A stretch of DNA of 64,000 nucleotides from Flavipsychrobacter sp. (GTDB lineage: Bacteria > Bacteroidota > Bacteroidia > Chitinophagales > Chitinophagaceae): NCBI GenBank assembly GCA_031292525.1, contig JARLGY010000023.1:124001-188000 (forward strand), in the 5' to 3' direction. The notes under the pieces are model-generated. The model was given only the letters and a program-made list of their open reading frames with translations, had not been told where the DNA came from and made no database searches. Positions 43,689 to 52,809 of this stretch are shown here, one piece after another. A program made the translations under genes and the position numbers. Position 1 is the stretch's first letter; each line of letters begins with the position of its first letter.

Positions 43689-44300
43689 ATGAAAAAGATT
43701 GAATTGGAAATTGTGGCTTTGTCTCATAGTATCACCCAGACACATTCTTATGCAGTGGTGCTTGGCGAAGTAAACGGACTAAGGCGGTTACCCATTGTGA
43801 TAGGCGGGTTTGAGGCACAGGCAATTGCAGTCGCTCTTGAGCGTATGCAGCCCAGCAGGCCCCTCACCCACGATCTCTTTTCAAACTTCATGTCCACTTT
43901 TTCTATCGAGCTCACAGAGGTTATTATATATAAGTTAGAAGAAGGCATCTTTTTCGCCAAACTGGTATGCCAAAACGAGGGCGAACCTGTTGAAATAGAT
44001 TCCCGCACTTCTGATGCACTGGCACTTGCCGTTCGCGCCAGTTGCCGCATTTTCACTTACGAGAATATACTGGAAACTGCAGGTCTTTACCTGGACCAGA
44101 CGGAAGGCACCCCAGCAGAAAGTGCCGAAACACGCCAGACACCTACTGCATCGCCGGCCATTACATCATCTGTAGATAAAGACCTCAAAAGCCTTAACCT
44201 GGAAGATCTTAATAAACTCCTCCAACAGGTGCTTGACCAGGAAGATTACGTACGCGCCATCAACATCCGCGACGAAATAAACAACCGGAAAAACAAGTAG
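43689..44300 (+). CDS. Bifunctional nuclease family protein (DUF151) with C-terminal UVR motif
   Basis: A 203-residue protein: the DUF151/BFN domain occupies residues ~1-140 (LPIVIGGFEAQAIAVALE, RPLTHDLFSNFM, EIDSRTSDALALAVR). A Ser/Thr/Ala-rich linker is followed by a UvrB/UvrC-type helical hairpin (LEDLNKLLQQVLDQEDYVRAINIRD, ~170-200). BFN proteins have been described as nucleases acting on DNA or RNA; the UVR-motif version is common in Bacteroidota. It stands alone between the topoisomerase and the proteases. Confidence 0.88.
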   Translation: MKKIELEIVALSHSITQTHSYAVVLGEVNGLRRLPIVIGGFEAQAIAVALERMQPSRPLTHDLFSNFMSTFSIELTEVIIYKLEEGIFFAKLVCQNEGEPVEIDSRTSDALALAVRASCRIFTYENILETAGLYLDQTEGTPAESAETRQTPTASPAITSSVDKDLKSLNLEDLNKLLQQVLDQEDYVRAINIRDEINNRKNK

Positions 44301-44444
44301 TTGTCCTTCATTGTTGTTCTTGTGGCGGTATAAATTTGCCTTTTCAGGCCAGTTGTGTAGTAACGTAACATTTGCTGTTAACCTGATCAAAGTGGGCACT
44401 CAATCAAGCATAACCATGCAGGCAAACTATCCTCAAAAAAGCGT

Positions 44445-44457
44445 TAACTTTATAACA
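44445..44457 (+). promoter_or_regulatory. TAACTTTATAACA element before metalloprotease 1
   Basis: The identical 13-mer TAACTTTATAACA precedes both M43 metalloprotease genes (here 14 nt before the ATG, and at 45850-45862, 21 nt before). It resembles a degenerate TAnnTTTG box, so it is probably a shared promoter element. Confidence 0.5.
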
Positions 44458-44471
44458 ATATCTTTTGCTAG

Positions 44472-45836
44472 ATGAAGAAGGCGCTGTTTTGGTTGGTTTT
44501 ATTATGTTCTTTTTCGTTACATGCACAGCCCAATGCAGACAAGTGTGGTTTCGATCTTGTAAAAAAAGCCATTATTGCCCGCAACCGGGGCTTTCAGCAG
44601 CAACTGGATAGCTATCTGCAAAAAAGACTAGTCAACCTGACCAACGCCAAAACTACCGGCCCAGTTACGCTAAGTGTTACAGTACCTGTTATTTTCCATA
44701 TCGTACTCGACACGGCACAGCTGCATAAAATTAATGACTCCGCAGGCATTGCTGACCGTGTTATCAGCCAGGTACAGATATTAAACGAAGACTATAACCG
44801 TGGCAACGCAGACAGCACCTTGATACCGTCTGTATTTAAATCTTTATATGGTAACGTAAATATTAAATTTGCCTTGGCACATACTACGCCCGATGGCAAA
44901 CCTACCAATGGTTGGGATATTGTAACTACCCCACTTACAGGTTTTGATGCTAGCGCCAACGACCCTTGTGGTTTTGCCAAGCATACAGACTCGGGCGGCA
45001 TTGATGCCTGGGATGTCAATAAGTATATAAACATATGGGTCATTAATTTCCTCCAGTATGGCAATCAGCCCTCCCAAATACTTGGGCTTACTGTACCTCC
45101 ATCTTTCACTGTCGATACCATCAATGGCTTTCCCATTAACGAAATGGGGGTATTACTCAGTTACACCGCGTTCGGTCATCGCAGCTCTCCTAACGAATAC
45201 TTTTATACCCACATAGATCTTGGTCGCACCCTCACCCACGAAATGGGACATTACTTCGGTCTGTTCCACCCTTGGGGCGATGACGGTGGATTATGTCCAT
45301 GGAATTATGGCGGCAAGGATGATGGAATAGCTGACACCCCGCCCGAAGGTGGCCCTAACTATGGTTGCCCAACATTTCCTGTATATGACATATGTTCTGT
45401 GCCCGGGCAGGGCAACGGCATCATGTACAATAATTACATGGACTATACTGATGACGCATGTATGAATATGTTCACCCACGACCAGATATTGGTAATGCAG
45501 GCAGAAATAGAACCAGGGGGAGAATCTCATGAGTTGACCATTCATCCAGATGTGCTTCAATATCCCGGTAACGTTATTCCCGTATCAGACAATAGCTTTA
45601 TTATAACTCCTAACCCTTCTAAAGGTTTTATTTACATCAACTTTAATCAGGTGCCCACCGGGTTTCAGCATGTTATGATCAAAAATGCCGTGGGACAAAC
45701 GGTAATCGATCAAAATATGATTGGTCAGCTAACATCATACTTCCCTATAGACATGTCTGGCTTGGGCAAGGGTATGTATTTTGTTACCTGCTACTTTACA
45801 AATGCCACCGAAACGCGCAAAATTATATTGCTGTGA
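44472..45836 (+). CDS. M43-family zinc metalloprotease with T9SS type A sorting domain, paralog 1
   Basis: A 454-residue secreted protease: signal peptide ALFWLVLLCSFSLHAQ, propeptide (~20-75), metzincin catalytic domain with HEMGHYFGLFH (H256, E257, H260, H266) and a downstream MYNNYMDYTDD stretch forming the Met-turn. The type A CTD (FIITPNPSKGFIYI ... GKGMYFVTCYF ... RKIILL) sends it out by the T9SS. PAPP-A/cytophagalysin-type proteases degrade extracellular proteins. It is followed 44 bp later by a paralog. Confidence 0.92.
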   Translation: MKKALFWLVLLCSFSLHAQPNADKCGFDLVKKAIIARNRGFQQQLDSYLQKRLVNLTNAKTTGPVTLSVTVPVIFHIVLDTAQLHKINDSAGIADRVISQVQILNEDYNRGNADSTLIPSVFKSLYGNVNIKFALAHTTPDGKPTNGWDIVTTPLTGFDASANDPCGFAKHTDSGGIDAWDVNKYINIWVINFLQYGNQPSQILGLTVPPSFTVDTINGFPINEMGVLLSYTAFGHRSSPNEYFYTHIDLGRTLTHEMGHYFGLFHPWGDDGGLCPWNYGGKDDGIADTPPEGGPNYGCPTFPVYDICSVPGQGNGIMYNNYMDYTDDACMNMFTHDQILVMQAEIEPGGESHELTIHPDVLQYPGNVIPVSDNSFIITPNPSKGFIYINFNQVPTGFQHVMIKNAVGQTVIDQNMIGQLTSYFPIDMSGLGKGMYFVTCYFTNATETRKIILL

Positions 45837-45849
45837 CCTATGATGTGTG

Positions 45850-45862
45850 TAACTTTATAACA
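45850..45862 (+). promoter_or_regulatory. TAACTTTATAACA element before metalloprotease 2
   Basis: Second copy of the 13-mer described at 44445-44457; supports separate transcription of the two protease genes. Confidence 0.5.
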
Positions 45863-45883
45863 GCGTTATAGTCTAATAGCTTG

Positions 45884-47269
45884 ATGAAAAAGATATTACT
45901 TATAGTTTTTTGCAACCTTTGTGTTACAGCTGCCTTCGCCCAGGATAAGTGCGGTGCACAGATGCTAAAGGAAAGCATTATTGCCCATCACCCTGATTTT
46001 GCAACGGAGCTAGACAGGATACAGGCGGTGCAAAGCGCACAAGCAGCCGCCCTGAAAAAGGCAAAGCTATATGGAGTTGCCGAAAAAACCACTTCAACTG
46101 GTACTGTTCCCATAATATTCCATATTGTACTCAATGCTGCACAAATAGCCCAGTTAGGTGGCATAGAAGGAATACAGGAGCGTGCCGACAGCCAGGTAGC
46201 AGTACTCAATCGTGATTACAATGCAGGCAATGGAGATGCCTATCTTATCCCTTCCGCATTTAAACCTGTGTATGGAAATGTTGGTATTACATTCGGGTTG
46301 GCAAGACTCACCCCAACTGGCGATTGCACCTCGGGGTTTGAAATCGACACAACTACGGCTCCCGGGTTCGATTACAATGGCACAGCAGGTTCACAACAGG
46401 GCTTTAGCAATGCCAAGTACAGCAGCACAGGTGGCGCCGACATCTGGGATTCTTCCACTTACCTCAACGTTTGGGTCATTAATCCAACAAGCCCTTCAGG
46501 CATTTTGGGGCTTACAGTACCCCTCTCGTACATTGGCGGGGCATCGGGCTTTTCATCTGCCGAAGAAGGTGTGATACTTAACTATGGCAGCTTTGGGGTA
46601 AAAAGCCCAAATGTACAGTACTTTCTGAATGGGGCCGCAGGTGGCCGTACGCTTACCCACGAAATAGGACACTTCTTCGAGATATGGCATACCTGGGGCG
46701 ATGATAATGGAGCTTGTCCATGGGATCCAAGTGGCAAAGATGATGGCATTGCAGACACACCTCCGGAAGGCACATCCCACTCAGGAAGTTACAATATGCC
46801 ATTGCCTACCGTTACAGATAATTGCTCAGACAGTGCCAGCGGCATTATGTATATGAACTTTATGGATTATCCTGATGACCCTTACGCACTACTGTTCACG
46901 CAAGAGCAGGCGTTACAAATGCAGTCCAACATAATACCAGGGGGCGAGTCTTACAGCCTTACAACACACCCTGCGGTGTTAATAGGGCAAGGTTGCCCTA
47001 ACCTTGCTGTGGCAAAAGTCAGCACGATGCATACATTCAGTATATCGCCTAACCCTACCACAGGCTCAGTACATATAAATACTGGCAATGGGGCGCAATT
47101 GCAAAACATAAACGTATTAAACATATTAGGGCAGGTAGTTAAAACCATTATACCATCTGCTAACGCCTCCATTTATACTATTGATATGGCTGGTATGCAG
47201 AAAGGCCTTTACTTTGTACAATGCTATTTCAAAGATGGCATGGTTTCCGGGAAAATAATTTTACAATGA
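45884..47269 (+). CDS. M43-family zinc metalloprotease with T9SS type A sorting domain, paralog 2
   Basis: A 461-residue paralog of the preceding protease (about half the residues shared by eye): signal peptide ILLIVFCNLCVTAAFAQ, propeptide, HEIGHFFEIWH (H259, E260, H263, H269), Met-turn MYMNFMDYPDD, and CTD FSISPNPTTGSVHI ... QKGLYFVQCYF ... GKIILQ. In the zinc motif the usual Gly after the third position is replaced (HFFEIWH). This sits at the loop position seen in other M43 enzymes and does not remove any zinc ligand. Its stop overlaps the mqnE start (ATGA). The upstream TTG was not used as start. Confidence 0.92.
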   Translation: MKKILLIVFCNLCVTAAFAQDKCGAQMLKESIIAHHPDFATELDRIQAVQSAQAAALKKAKLYGVAEKTTSTGTVPIIFHIVLNAAQIAQLGGIEGIQERADSQVAVLNRDYNAGNGDAYLIPSAFKPVYGNVGITFGLARLTPTGDCTSGFEIDTTTAPGFDYNGTAGSQQGFSNAKYSSTGGADIWDSSTYLNVWVINPTSPSGILGLTVPLSYIGGASGFSSAEEGVILNYGSFGVKSPNVQYFLNGAAGGRTLTHEIGHFFEIWHTWGDDNGACPWDPSGKDDGIADTPPEGTSHSGSYNMPLPTVTDNCSDSASGIMYMNFMDYPDDPYALLFTQEQALQMQSNIIPGGESYSLTTHPAVLIGQGCPNLAVAKVSTMHTFSISPNPTTGSVHINTGNGAQLQNINVLNILGQVVKTIIPSANASIYTIDMAGMQKGLYFVQCYFKDGMVSGKIILQ

Positions 47270-48417
47270 CAGGAACATTCAGTTTAGAACAAGTATTACA
47301 ACAAAGCAATTTAGATAAGAATCTGCGCCAGATTGCAGAAAAAGTACAACACAAAGAACGCATAACCGAGGAAGAAGGAGTGTTGTTGTTTGAAAAAGGA
47401 GAACTGGGCTTTGTAGGTTCGCTGGCTGCACACATAGCCAAACAATTGCACGGCGACAAAGTATATTTCAACCGTAATTTCCATATAGAGCCTACCAACG
47501 TCTGCATGTTTACCTGCAACTTTTGCTCTTACTCGCGCCTTTACAAAAACCGGGACGATGGATGGGAACTAACTAAGGAACAGATGATGGACATAGTACG
47601 CAAGTATGATGGCCAACCAGTTACTGAAGTACATATAGTAGGAGGTGTACACCCTAAGATGAACCTGGAGTTTTTCTGTGAACTCTTGAGCGAAATACGT
47701 GCCCATCGTCCCGATCTACACCTGAAAGGCTTTACAGCCGTGGAATTGGATTACATGTTCCGTAAAGCAAAACTTACTACACTTGAAGGCATGCAAAAGC
47801 TCAAAGACGCAGGTCTTCAGTCAATGCCAGGCGGTGGTGCCGAAATATTTCACCCTGAAGTGCGTGAGCAGATCTGTGCCGATAAAGTAGATGGTACGGG
47901 CTGGCTGCACATACATGAAACTGCACACAACCTGGGTATGCATACCAATGCAACAATGCTATATGGCCATGTTGAAAACTTTAGCCACCGCGTAGATCAC
48001 ATGAATCGCCTTCGCGAGTTGCAGGATAAAACCGGTGGGTTTAATTGCTTCATACCACTTAAGTTCCGCAATAAGGATAACGACATGTCGCACATTGCAG
48101 AGTCTTCCATTGTTGAAGACCTGAGGCTGTATTCTATTGCACGTATATTTATGGATAATTTCCGTAACCTGAAGGCATACTGGCCTATGCTGGGCAGGCA
48201 AACCGCCCAACTCACATTATCATTCGGAGTAAACGATCTGGATGGCACTATAGACGATACCACCAAAATATATAGCATGGCCGGGAGCGAAGAGCAAACA
48301 CCATCTATGAGCACTGAAGATCTTTGCGATCTGATACAAGCCGTTGGTAAAACCCCCGTAGAGCGCGATACCCTTTACAATGAAATTAGGGTGTACAGTG
48401 AAGAAGAAGTGAACTAA
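47266..48417 (+). CDS. mqnE: Aminofutalosine synthase MqnE (radical SAM, menaquinone synthesis)
   Basis: A 383-residue radical SAM enzyme. The cluster motif C80-MFT-C84-NF-C87 lies in IEPTNVCMFTCNFCSYSRLYK. The CxxxCxxC, the TEVHIVGGVHP strand and the PGGGAEIFHPEVR loop separate MqnE from the related MqnC. MqnE joins SAM and carboxyvinyl-oxybenzoate to aminofutalosine, the second step of the futalosine menaquinone route. The true start is the ATG at 47266, which overlaps the stop of the upstream protease; translation may be coupled, although the genes have no functional link. Confidence 0.93.
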   Translation: MTGTFSLEQVLQQSNLDKNLRQIAEKVQHKERITEEEGVLLFEKGELGFVGSLAAHIAKQLHGDKVYFNRNFHIEPTNVCMFTCNFCSYSRLYKNRDDGWELTKEQMMDIVRKYDGQPVTEVHIVGGVHPKMNLEFFCELLSEIRAHRPDLHLKGFTAVELDYMFRKAKLTTLEGMQKLKDAGLQSMPGGGAEIFHPEVREQICADKVDGTGWLHIHETAHNLGMHTNATMLYGHVENFSHRVDHMNRLRELQDKTGGFNCFIPLKFRNKDNDMSHIAESSIVEDLRLYSIARIFMDNFRNLKAYWPMLGRQTAQLTLSFGVNDLDGTIDDTTKIYSMAGSEEQTPSMSTEDLCDLIQAVGKTPVERDTLYNEIRVYSEEEVN

Positions 48418-48438
48418 TCAATAAGCTACAATAATATT

Positions 48439-48471
48439 AAATTGGTCGCCGCTAATAAGGGTAACCAATTT
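48439..48471 (+). terminator. Hairpin after mqnE
   Basis: aaattggt ... accaattt with a 17-nt loop, then ttgttt. It lies between convergent genes. Confidence 0.5.
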
Positions 48472-48507
48472 TGTTTATATCTATTTCCTAGTTACCTAGG
48501 ACTGCAA

Positions 48508-49647
48508 CTATGGCGCAATATAATGAGAACAAAAACTGCTGGTTACATTAGTTATACGGCCTGTGGATTCCCTTATGCCCATACCTGCAGGCTTACCACC
48601 TATTACCCAGCTGCCCAGTATAGGATGCCTGCCATCAAATTCAGGAAGCTCAAAATACTGCTGGTATATATAGCCTTCTTCTCCATACTCACCATGTGTT
48701 TCTTCTATCGTATGGCCCTTAGTAACCAGTTGTATATTTTCGCCCTCGCGTGAGTATATTGGCTTCCTTGCGTAGCTAGTAAACAGTGGCTCATTGGGCT
48801 TAGGCATACTACTTTTGCATGGCAATATATAAGGTGAATCCGGAAAGAGCATGTACACATATTTCAATATCATTTTGTTGGATAGTAAAACTTTGTATGG
48901 TGGCTCTATCCAATAGCAAGTATCTATGTTGGTTAGCAAATACCTACCAAAAGGTTCATCAAATAACCACTCATAGGGGTATAATTTATAAATGTTGTTG
49001 ATTGGCTCCCCTGCTGGCGTAACAAATCTCTTCTTATGGTCTATCGCTATATCGTGTATATAAATAAACTCAGTCTCAATACCCGCCTGCATTGCCACAT
49101 CCTGCATGTAGCGTGCCGTTACATAGTCTTCCGGGTTATCCGGCGCTGTAAAGAACAATTTACCCGGCAACAGCTGTGCCTGGCAATTGCACATCTGAAC
49201 TAAAAGACTTTCGTGTATGCGATTATATTGGTCCAGTTGAGGATTATGGTCCTGTAGCCAGCGCCACTGTACTACACTGCTTTCCAGCAGCAGGGTGGGT
49301 GTATCAGCATTAAACTCCAGCAATTTTAGCTGCCCTTTATTAAACGCCAAATCAAAGCGTCCATAAAATGAAGGCTGCTGCCGACGCAACGACCATTCTA
49401 TAAGCTTCCAGTACTTGCGAGGGATAATGAATTCCTTCCAAAGCTTGTTGCTGATCGCATAGTCAACTGCTGCAAGGCACATCCTGTATATTTCCGCAGT
49501 AGCGCGTTCGACCTCGGCTATCTCCACTGCAGAAAACTCATACACTGCAGACTCATTATAATATCCTTCATCATTATAGAAAAGGAAGCCTTGTTCCTGC
49601 ATTATCTGCTCCCAGTTGATACGGGGAGTAATAGTATGACGTTTCAT
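48508..49647 (-). CDS. Glutathionylspermidine-synthase-like ATP-grasp enzyme (YgiC/YjfC family)
   Basis: A 379-residue enzyme. Conserved stretches are GRFDLAFNKGQLKLLEFNADTPTLLLES (substrate/pre-ATP-grasp lobe), YRMCLAAVDYAI, and the nucleotide-binding part with KYVYMLFPDSPYILP, EEGYIYQQYFELP and GSWVIGGKPAGMGIRES. The family includes glutathionylspermidine synthase and the E. coli YgiC/YjfC proteins, whose own substrate is unsettled. It is the last gene of a minus-strand run with two envelope proteins. In E. coli ygiC follows ygiB; here too it follows a small exported protein. Confidence 0.88.
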   Translation of the reverse strand: MKRHTITPRINWEQIMQEQGFLFYNDEGYYNESAVYEFSAVEIAEVERATAEIYRMCLAAVDYAISNKLWKEFIIPRKYWKLIEWSLRRQQPSFYGRFDLAFNKGQLKLLEFNADTPTLLLESSVVQWRWLQDHNPQLDQYNRIHESLLVQMCNCQAQLLPGKLFFTAPDNPEDYVTARYMQDVAMQAGIETEFIYIHDIAIDHKKRFVTPAGEPINNIYKLYPYEWLFDEPFGRYLLTNIDTCYWIEPPYKVLLSNKMILKYVYMLFPDSPYILPCKSSMPKPNEPLFTSYARKPIYSREGENIQLVTKGHTIEETHGEYGEEGYIYQQYFELPEFDGRHPILGSWVIGGKPAGMGIRESTGRITNVTSSFCSHYIAP

Positions 49648-49685
49648 GCAACTTGCATTTGTGGGTTATAGTATTTTGTAGCATA

Positions 49686-49991
49686 TTAGGAACCGGCTTT
49701 AGAGGCACCGATAGGGCGCATAGTATTACCAAAGCCATTATGAACAACAGCAGGTTGTGATGTATTATTCTTCCTGCGCTTCATCCAACCGAAGAAGCCA
49801 CGATGTTTATGAGTTGCATTTGAACCTGAATAATGTCGATGTTCGTGTAAAACTGTATCCTCAACCGATGAGTTGTTGTTTGCAACGTCGTCACGCTTTA
49901 GTTCATATTTTAGTTCTTGCCCCCTGGCACTGTAAGATGCTATAGCAGCCACAAAAGCGGCAGTGAGCATTACCTGATTTGATTTTCTCAT
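49686..49991 (-). CDS. Small exported protein before the ATP-grasp gene, YgiB-like C-terminal motif
   Basis: A 101-residue protein from the ATG at 49991 (ATGs also at 49997 and 50021). The signal peptide is QVMLTAAFVAAIASYSARGQ, followed by a hydrophilic, charged stretch and a Lys/Arg-rich part (WMKRRKNN). The end QPAVVHNGFGNTMRPIGAS resembles the xGGFGxS ending of E. coli YgiB/DUF1190. Similarity is weak and short, so the family call is tentative; position and order relative to the ATP-grasp gene support it. It begins 50 bp after the 398-aa gene ends. Confidence 0.6.
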   Translation of the reverse strand: MRKSNQVMLTAAFVAAIASYSARGQELKYELKRDDVANNNSSVEDTVLHEHRHYSGSNATHKHRGFFGWMKRRKNNTSQPAVVHNGFGNTMRPIGASKAGS

Positions 49992-50040
49992 AGACATTCG
50001 TGCTGTAATATACAATATCAAGTATTAAGCCAAATTATCC

Positions 50041-51237
50041 TTACATCACTTTATACATCTGTGTTGCGGCATGTACATACTGTGTGGGCTCAAAAGCATC
50101 GTCAAACGTCGCTTTCAAGTGATTCAGTTTTTCATCTAATTGTGCTACATGTGTACCAATGTTTTTATTGGTCTTGTATTTATTTATCAGTACACTATAC
50201 TTGCCTATGTGTGTACGTATGCGGTAGGTAAGGTCGCCATACTTCATTTTCAGCGCCTGCACATCCATCAATTGGTAGTATATATCCTCCTTCCAGTCTT
50301 TAGGATTTTTTGCCTTCATTTCCAGTACATGATCTGCAGCCTTCTGGCGCAATACAGTAAGGTATATATACCTTTTGCTGGCATCACTTTCGCGGGTAAA
50401 TTCGCTAGTCAGTTCACTACGGTTTACATTCACCATACGCAGGTTACGGCTCAGGGTAGAGTCATAATACACTTCCATTTCTTCCAGGCTTTGGGTTATC
50501 CCTCCCCACTCGTTCTCCACTAGATTCTTATCTGTAGCAAACTGGCTCAGTGTAGTGGTAAGGGCAAACATCTTTTCAGCTTCTGCTTTTTGCTCCCGTT
50601 TTTTATGTCCTATTGAGTTTACGTAATCTGCCATCCCGCTAAACAGCAGCTGGCTGTATGCGCCTACCAGAGGTATCCCAAATGATATATTGCCTGTCGA
50701 TTGTACCACTTCACTTACTGCTTTCAGTGTTGCACTATGGTCTTTTATCTTCTCTATATATGCCTTAAATTTCACAAAACCTGCCGCATAGCCATCATAA
50801 GTCATGGGATTTCCGGTCTCAGTAAGAGCATTAAAAAAATCTCTTGTGGTGTGGAACAGCACTAATGGTTTTATTTCTCTGTCCATAGATGCCAGGTTTA
50901 TAACTGCGCTCTGGTAATTGGCCTCATAAACGTTGATCTCGTTTTGCTCCATGGCCTTCTGTTTCTCTTCCAGCACCTGCACACGCTCCACCAGCTTATC
51001 CATGCGCTCACGTGGATTACCGGTCAACTTTATCACGCTGTCCAATTTGCTTACCCGGCCGTCCAAACGTACTATTGTGCTATCTATAGCTTTGTTCTTA
51101 TAGTCAAAGTTCTGCCTTATTTCCCCTAGTATCTTCTCTCTTACATTATCTGCTACCAAGGTTGTGTCTTGCATAGCATGTGCCTGAATACTCGTTGCAG
51201 TCAACAGGCACAAAAAAAGAATATTCAGTTGTTTCAT
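50041..51237 (-). CDS. Exported helical protein of unknown function (398 aa)
   Basis: Signal peptide NILFLCLLTATSIQAHA, then an almost entirely alpha-helical sequence. A coiled-coil segment lies at about residues 45-105 (VRLDGRVSKLDSVIKL, MDKLVERVQVLEEKQKAMEQ). One hydrophobic stretch near 178-198 (STGNISFGIPLVGAYSQLLF) might be a membrane segment. No recognised family. It is the first gene of a short run with 49686 and 48508 and is probably co-transcribed with them; an envelope role is likely from location. Confidence 0.7.
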   Translation of the reverse strand: MKQLNILFLCLLTATSIQAHAMQDTTLVADNVREKILGEIRQNFDYKNKAIDSTIVRLDGRVSKLDSVIKLTGNPRERMDKLVERVQVLEEKQKAMEQNEINVYEANYQSAVINLASMDREIKPLVLFHTTRDFFNALTETGNPMTYDGYAAGFVKFKAYIEKIKDHSATLKAVSEVVQSTGNISFGIPLVGAYSQLLFSGMADYVNSIGHKKREQKAEAEKMFALTTTLSQFATDKNLVENEWGGITQSLEEMEVYYDSTLSRNLRMVNVNRSELTSEFTRESDASKRYIYLTVLRQKAADHVLEMKAKNPKDWKEDIYYQLMDVQALKMKYGDLTYRIRTHIGKYSVLINKYKTNKNIGTHVAQLDEKLNHLKATFDDAFEPTQYVHAATQMYKVM

Positions 51238-51300
51238 CTGAAAATGTTTTTGAGTTATCTATCAATTAACGAACCAAAATTGCTTATTTAAAAGAAAAAT

Positions 51301-51329
51301 AAAAAAGGGAGTTATGAATAACCCCCTTT
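51301..51329 (-). terminator. Intrinsic terminator after the coiled-coil lipoprotein gene
   Basis: On the minus strand aaagggggttat ... ataactccctttttt: an imperfect hairpin with a T-run, about 90 bp past the stop at 51417. Confidence 0.55.
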
Positions 51330-51416
51330 CCAAACGCACCCACATACTTAAGACCATTTAAGATGTTGTAGCTGTTTTGGTTGAGCTATTTTCGCAGAAA
51401 AGTATGGTAAACTTGC

Positions 51417-52292
51417 TTAGATAAGACCTACACTGCCACCGCCAATTTTATAACCACCATTATAGATAGCTATATTGTATATACCTTTTTTATAGTTACT
51501 CTCCTGTTTCCAGTCCACTGTTACATCCTTTACAGGTTCACCTTTTTTCAAGGCTATCTCTTTAAGTACACTATACTTTACATTATTGCCATCAGGAGTA
51601 CTCATCATACCAGCTACCATCACATTGTCACTAAGTAGTTGGCCGTCGGGGCCGGTAATAACCAGGTATATTTTCTTGATACCGTTTTCAGCTACGCGGT
51701 TCTCATCTATATCAAAGTTGATACGCAGTATATTTGCCTTACGTGCCTTAACTGTTCTCTTTTCCTTTGTCCCATGATGTTTCAGGTGTAAAGCAGCAAG
51801 CCGTATATTTGAGGCATGTAATACTGAGCCCAGTTCTTTAAGTGCAAGATATTGATGCATCAACGAATCCTTTTGGGCTACCAGCATATCATTTTGCGAT
51901 TGCAGTCTGCCAATACGATCTGCATAGTCTCGGGTTTCACTGGTTAATTTTTCTACGAGTTTTCTTTCACTTTTCAGTTTTGCAGCATATTGATGGTTGG
52001 TTTTCTGTTCGTGCTTCAGTTTACCTTTCACTTTGGCAATCTCTGCGTTCTTTATAGACAATTGGCTATCCATTTGGCTGCGCTCGGTCATTAGTTCATC
52101 TATCTGGGCCCTCGCTCTGTCATACTGCGCCTGCAATGTATCTGAAACCGTATTGGTAGCTGCAACGCTCACCGGCTGTGTATTCATACTATTTTGTGCT
52201 GTGTTACCATCTTTAGTGTTACAAGAAAAAAGAGTAGATACAAAAAGGCAGCAAACCATTAAATATGCATATTTGGATGACTGATTATTCAT
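51417..52292 (-). CDS. Coiled-coil lipoprotein
   Basis: A 291-residue protein: MVCCLFVSTLFSC is the lipobox region, so Cys at about residue 24 is likely lipidated. A long coiled coil spans ~50-155 (DRARAQIDELMTERSQMDSQL, SERKLVEKLTSETRDYADRI). A compact C-terminal beta domain follows (ILRINFDIDENRVAENGIKKIYLVITGPDG ... YNIAIYNGGYKIGGGSVGLI). Expected at the outer face of the inner membrane or the outer membrane. It could be a scaffold; no named family. Confidence 0.75.
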   Translation of the reverse strand: MNNQSSKYAYLMVCCLFVSTLFSCNTKDGNTAQNSMNTQPVSVAATNTVSDTLQAQYDRARAQIDELMTERSQMDSQLSIKNAEIAKVKGKLKHEQKTNHQYAAKLKSERKLVEKLTSETRDYADRIGRLQSQNDMLVAQKDSLMHQYLALKELGSVLHASNIRLAALHLKHHGTKEKRTVKARKANILRINFDIDENRVAENGIKKIYLVITGPDGQLLSDNVMVAGMMSTPDGNNVKYSVLKEIALKKGEPVKDVTVDWKQESNYKKGIYNIAIYNGGYKIGGGSVGLI

Positions 52293-52443
52293 CTTTAGTT
52301 TTTTAAGTGGGGAATATTTTTAAATGTTTGTGGATGCGCTACACATAGTAAGTGGTATAGCTGCGCATATCGTGTTCTTTAAATGCAGCGAAATACACTT
52401 ACACTGAGATATCGAGACAATTGCGCAATAAATACAAAAAAAC

Positions 52444-52809
52444 TCAACAAACAGAAAAAACGGGAGGCCCCCTTAAACTAATGAGATGATAGTCTGAAGA
52501 ATATAAGACTACGGAGTAAATGCTCTTTTTAACATCGTTACAGAAAAAAGGAATAGCATTTACAATTGGCAGGGATGCAATTGCAAAAGCACAATCCCCA
52601 CCTAAATAACGCACCTTTATCTTGAAATTAGACACGAAAGGCTTTTTAATAGCCGAACTTGCTACAGATGCGGGATATAGATTGGCAGAAGAGATAAATT
52701 GCGATACATCTCGGTTCAGCAAACCTTCAATAGGGCTCTTGTTCTCTACACCAAGGAAGGCGAGAAAAAACAAAAATAAACAGAACGGTATACGTAGCCT
52801 TCTACCCAT
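52444..52809 (-). CDS. Possible small exported protein
   Basis: A 121-residue frame with a good signal-like N terminus (MGRRLRIPFCLFLFFLAFLG) and a TAGCTTTG promoter-like box 17 bp upstream on the minus strand (52827-52834). The remainder has no recognised motif. An opposite-strand frame at 52622-52846 overlaps it and cannot be ruled out. Low confidence. Confidence 0.35.
   Translation of the reverse strand: MGRRLRIPFCLFLFFLAFLGVENKSPIEGLLNRDVSQFISSANLYPASVASSAIKKPFVSNFKIKVRYLGGDCAFAIASLPIVNAIPFFCNDVKKSIYSVVLYSSDYHLISLRGPPVFSVC

Noticed and set aside
44389-44402. agtgggcact-like sequence before the first metalloprotease
   Set aside because: It is only a short partial match to the GTGAGTnnnCACT sites and could be chance.
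48442-48753. A 103-codon plus-strand frame at the mqnE terminator
   Set aside because: It covers a hairpin terminator and overlaps the end of the ATP-grasp gene on the other strand, and has no motif or start signal.
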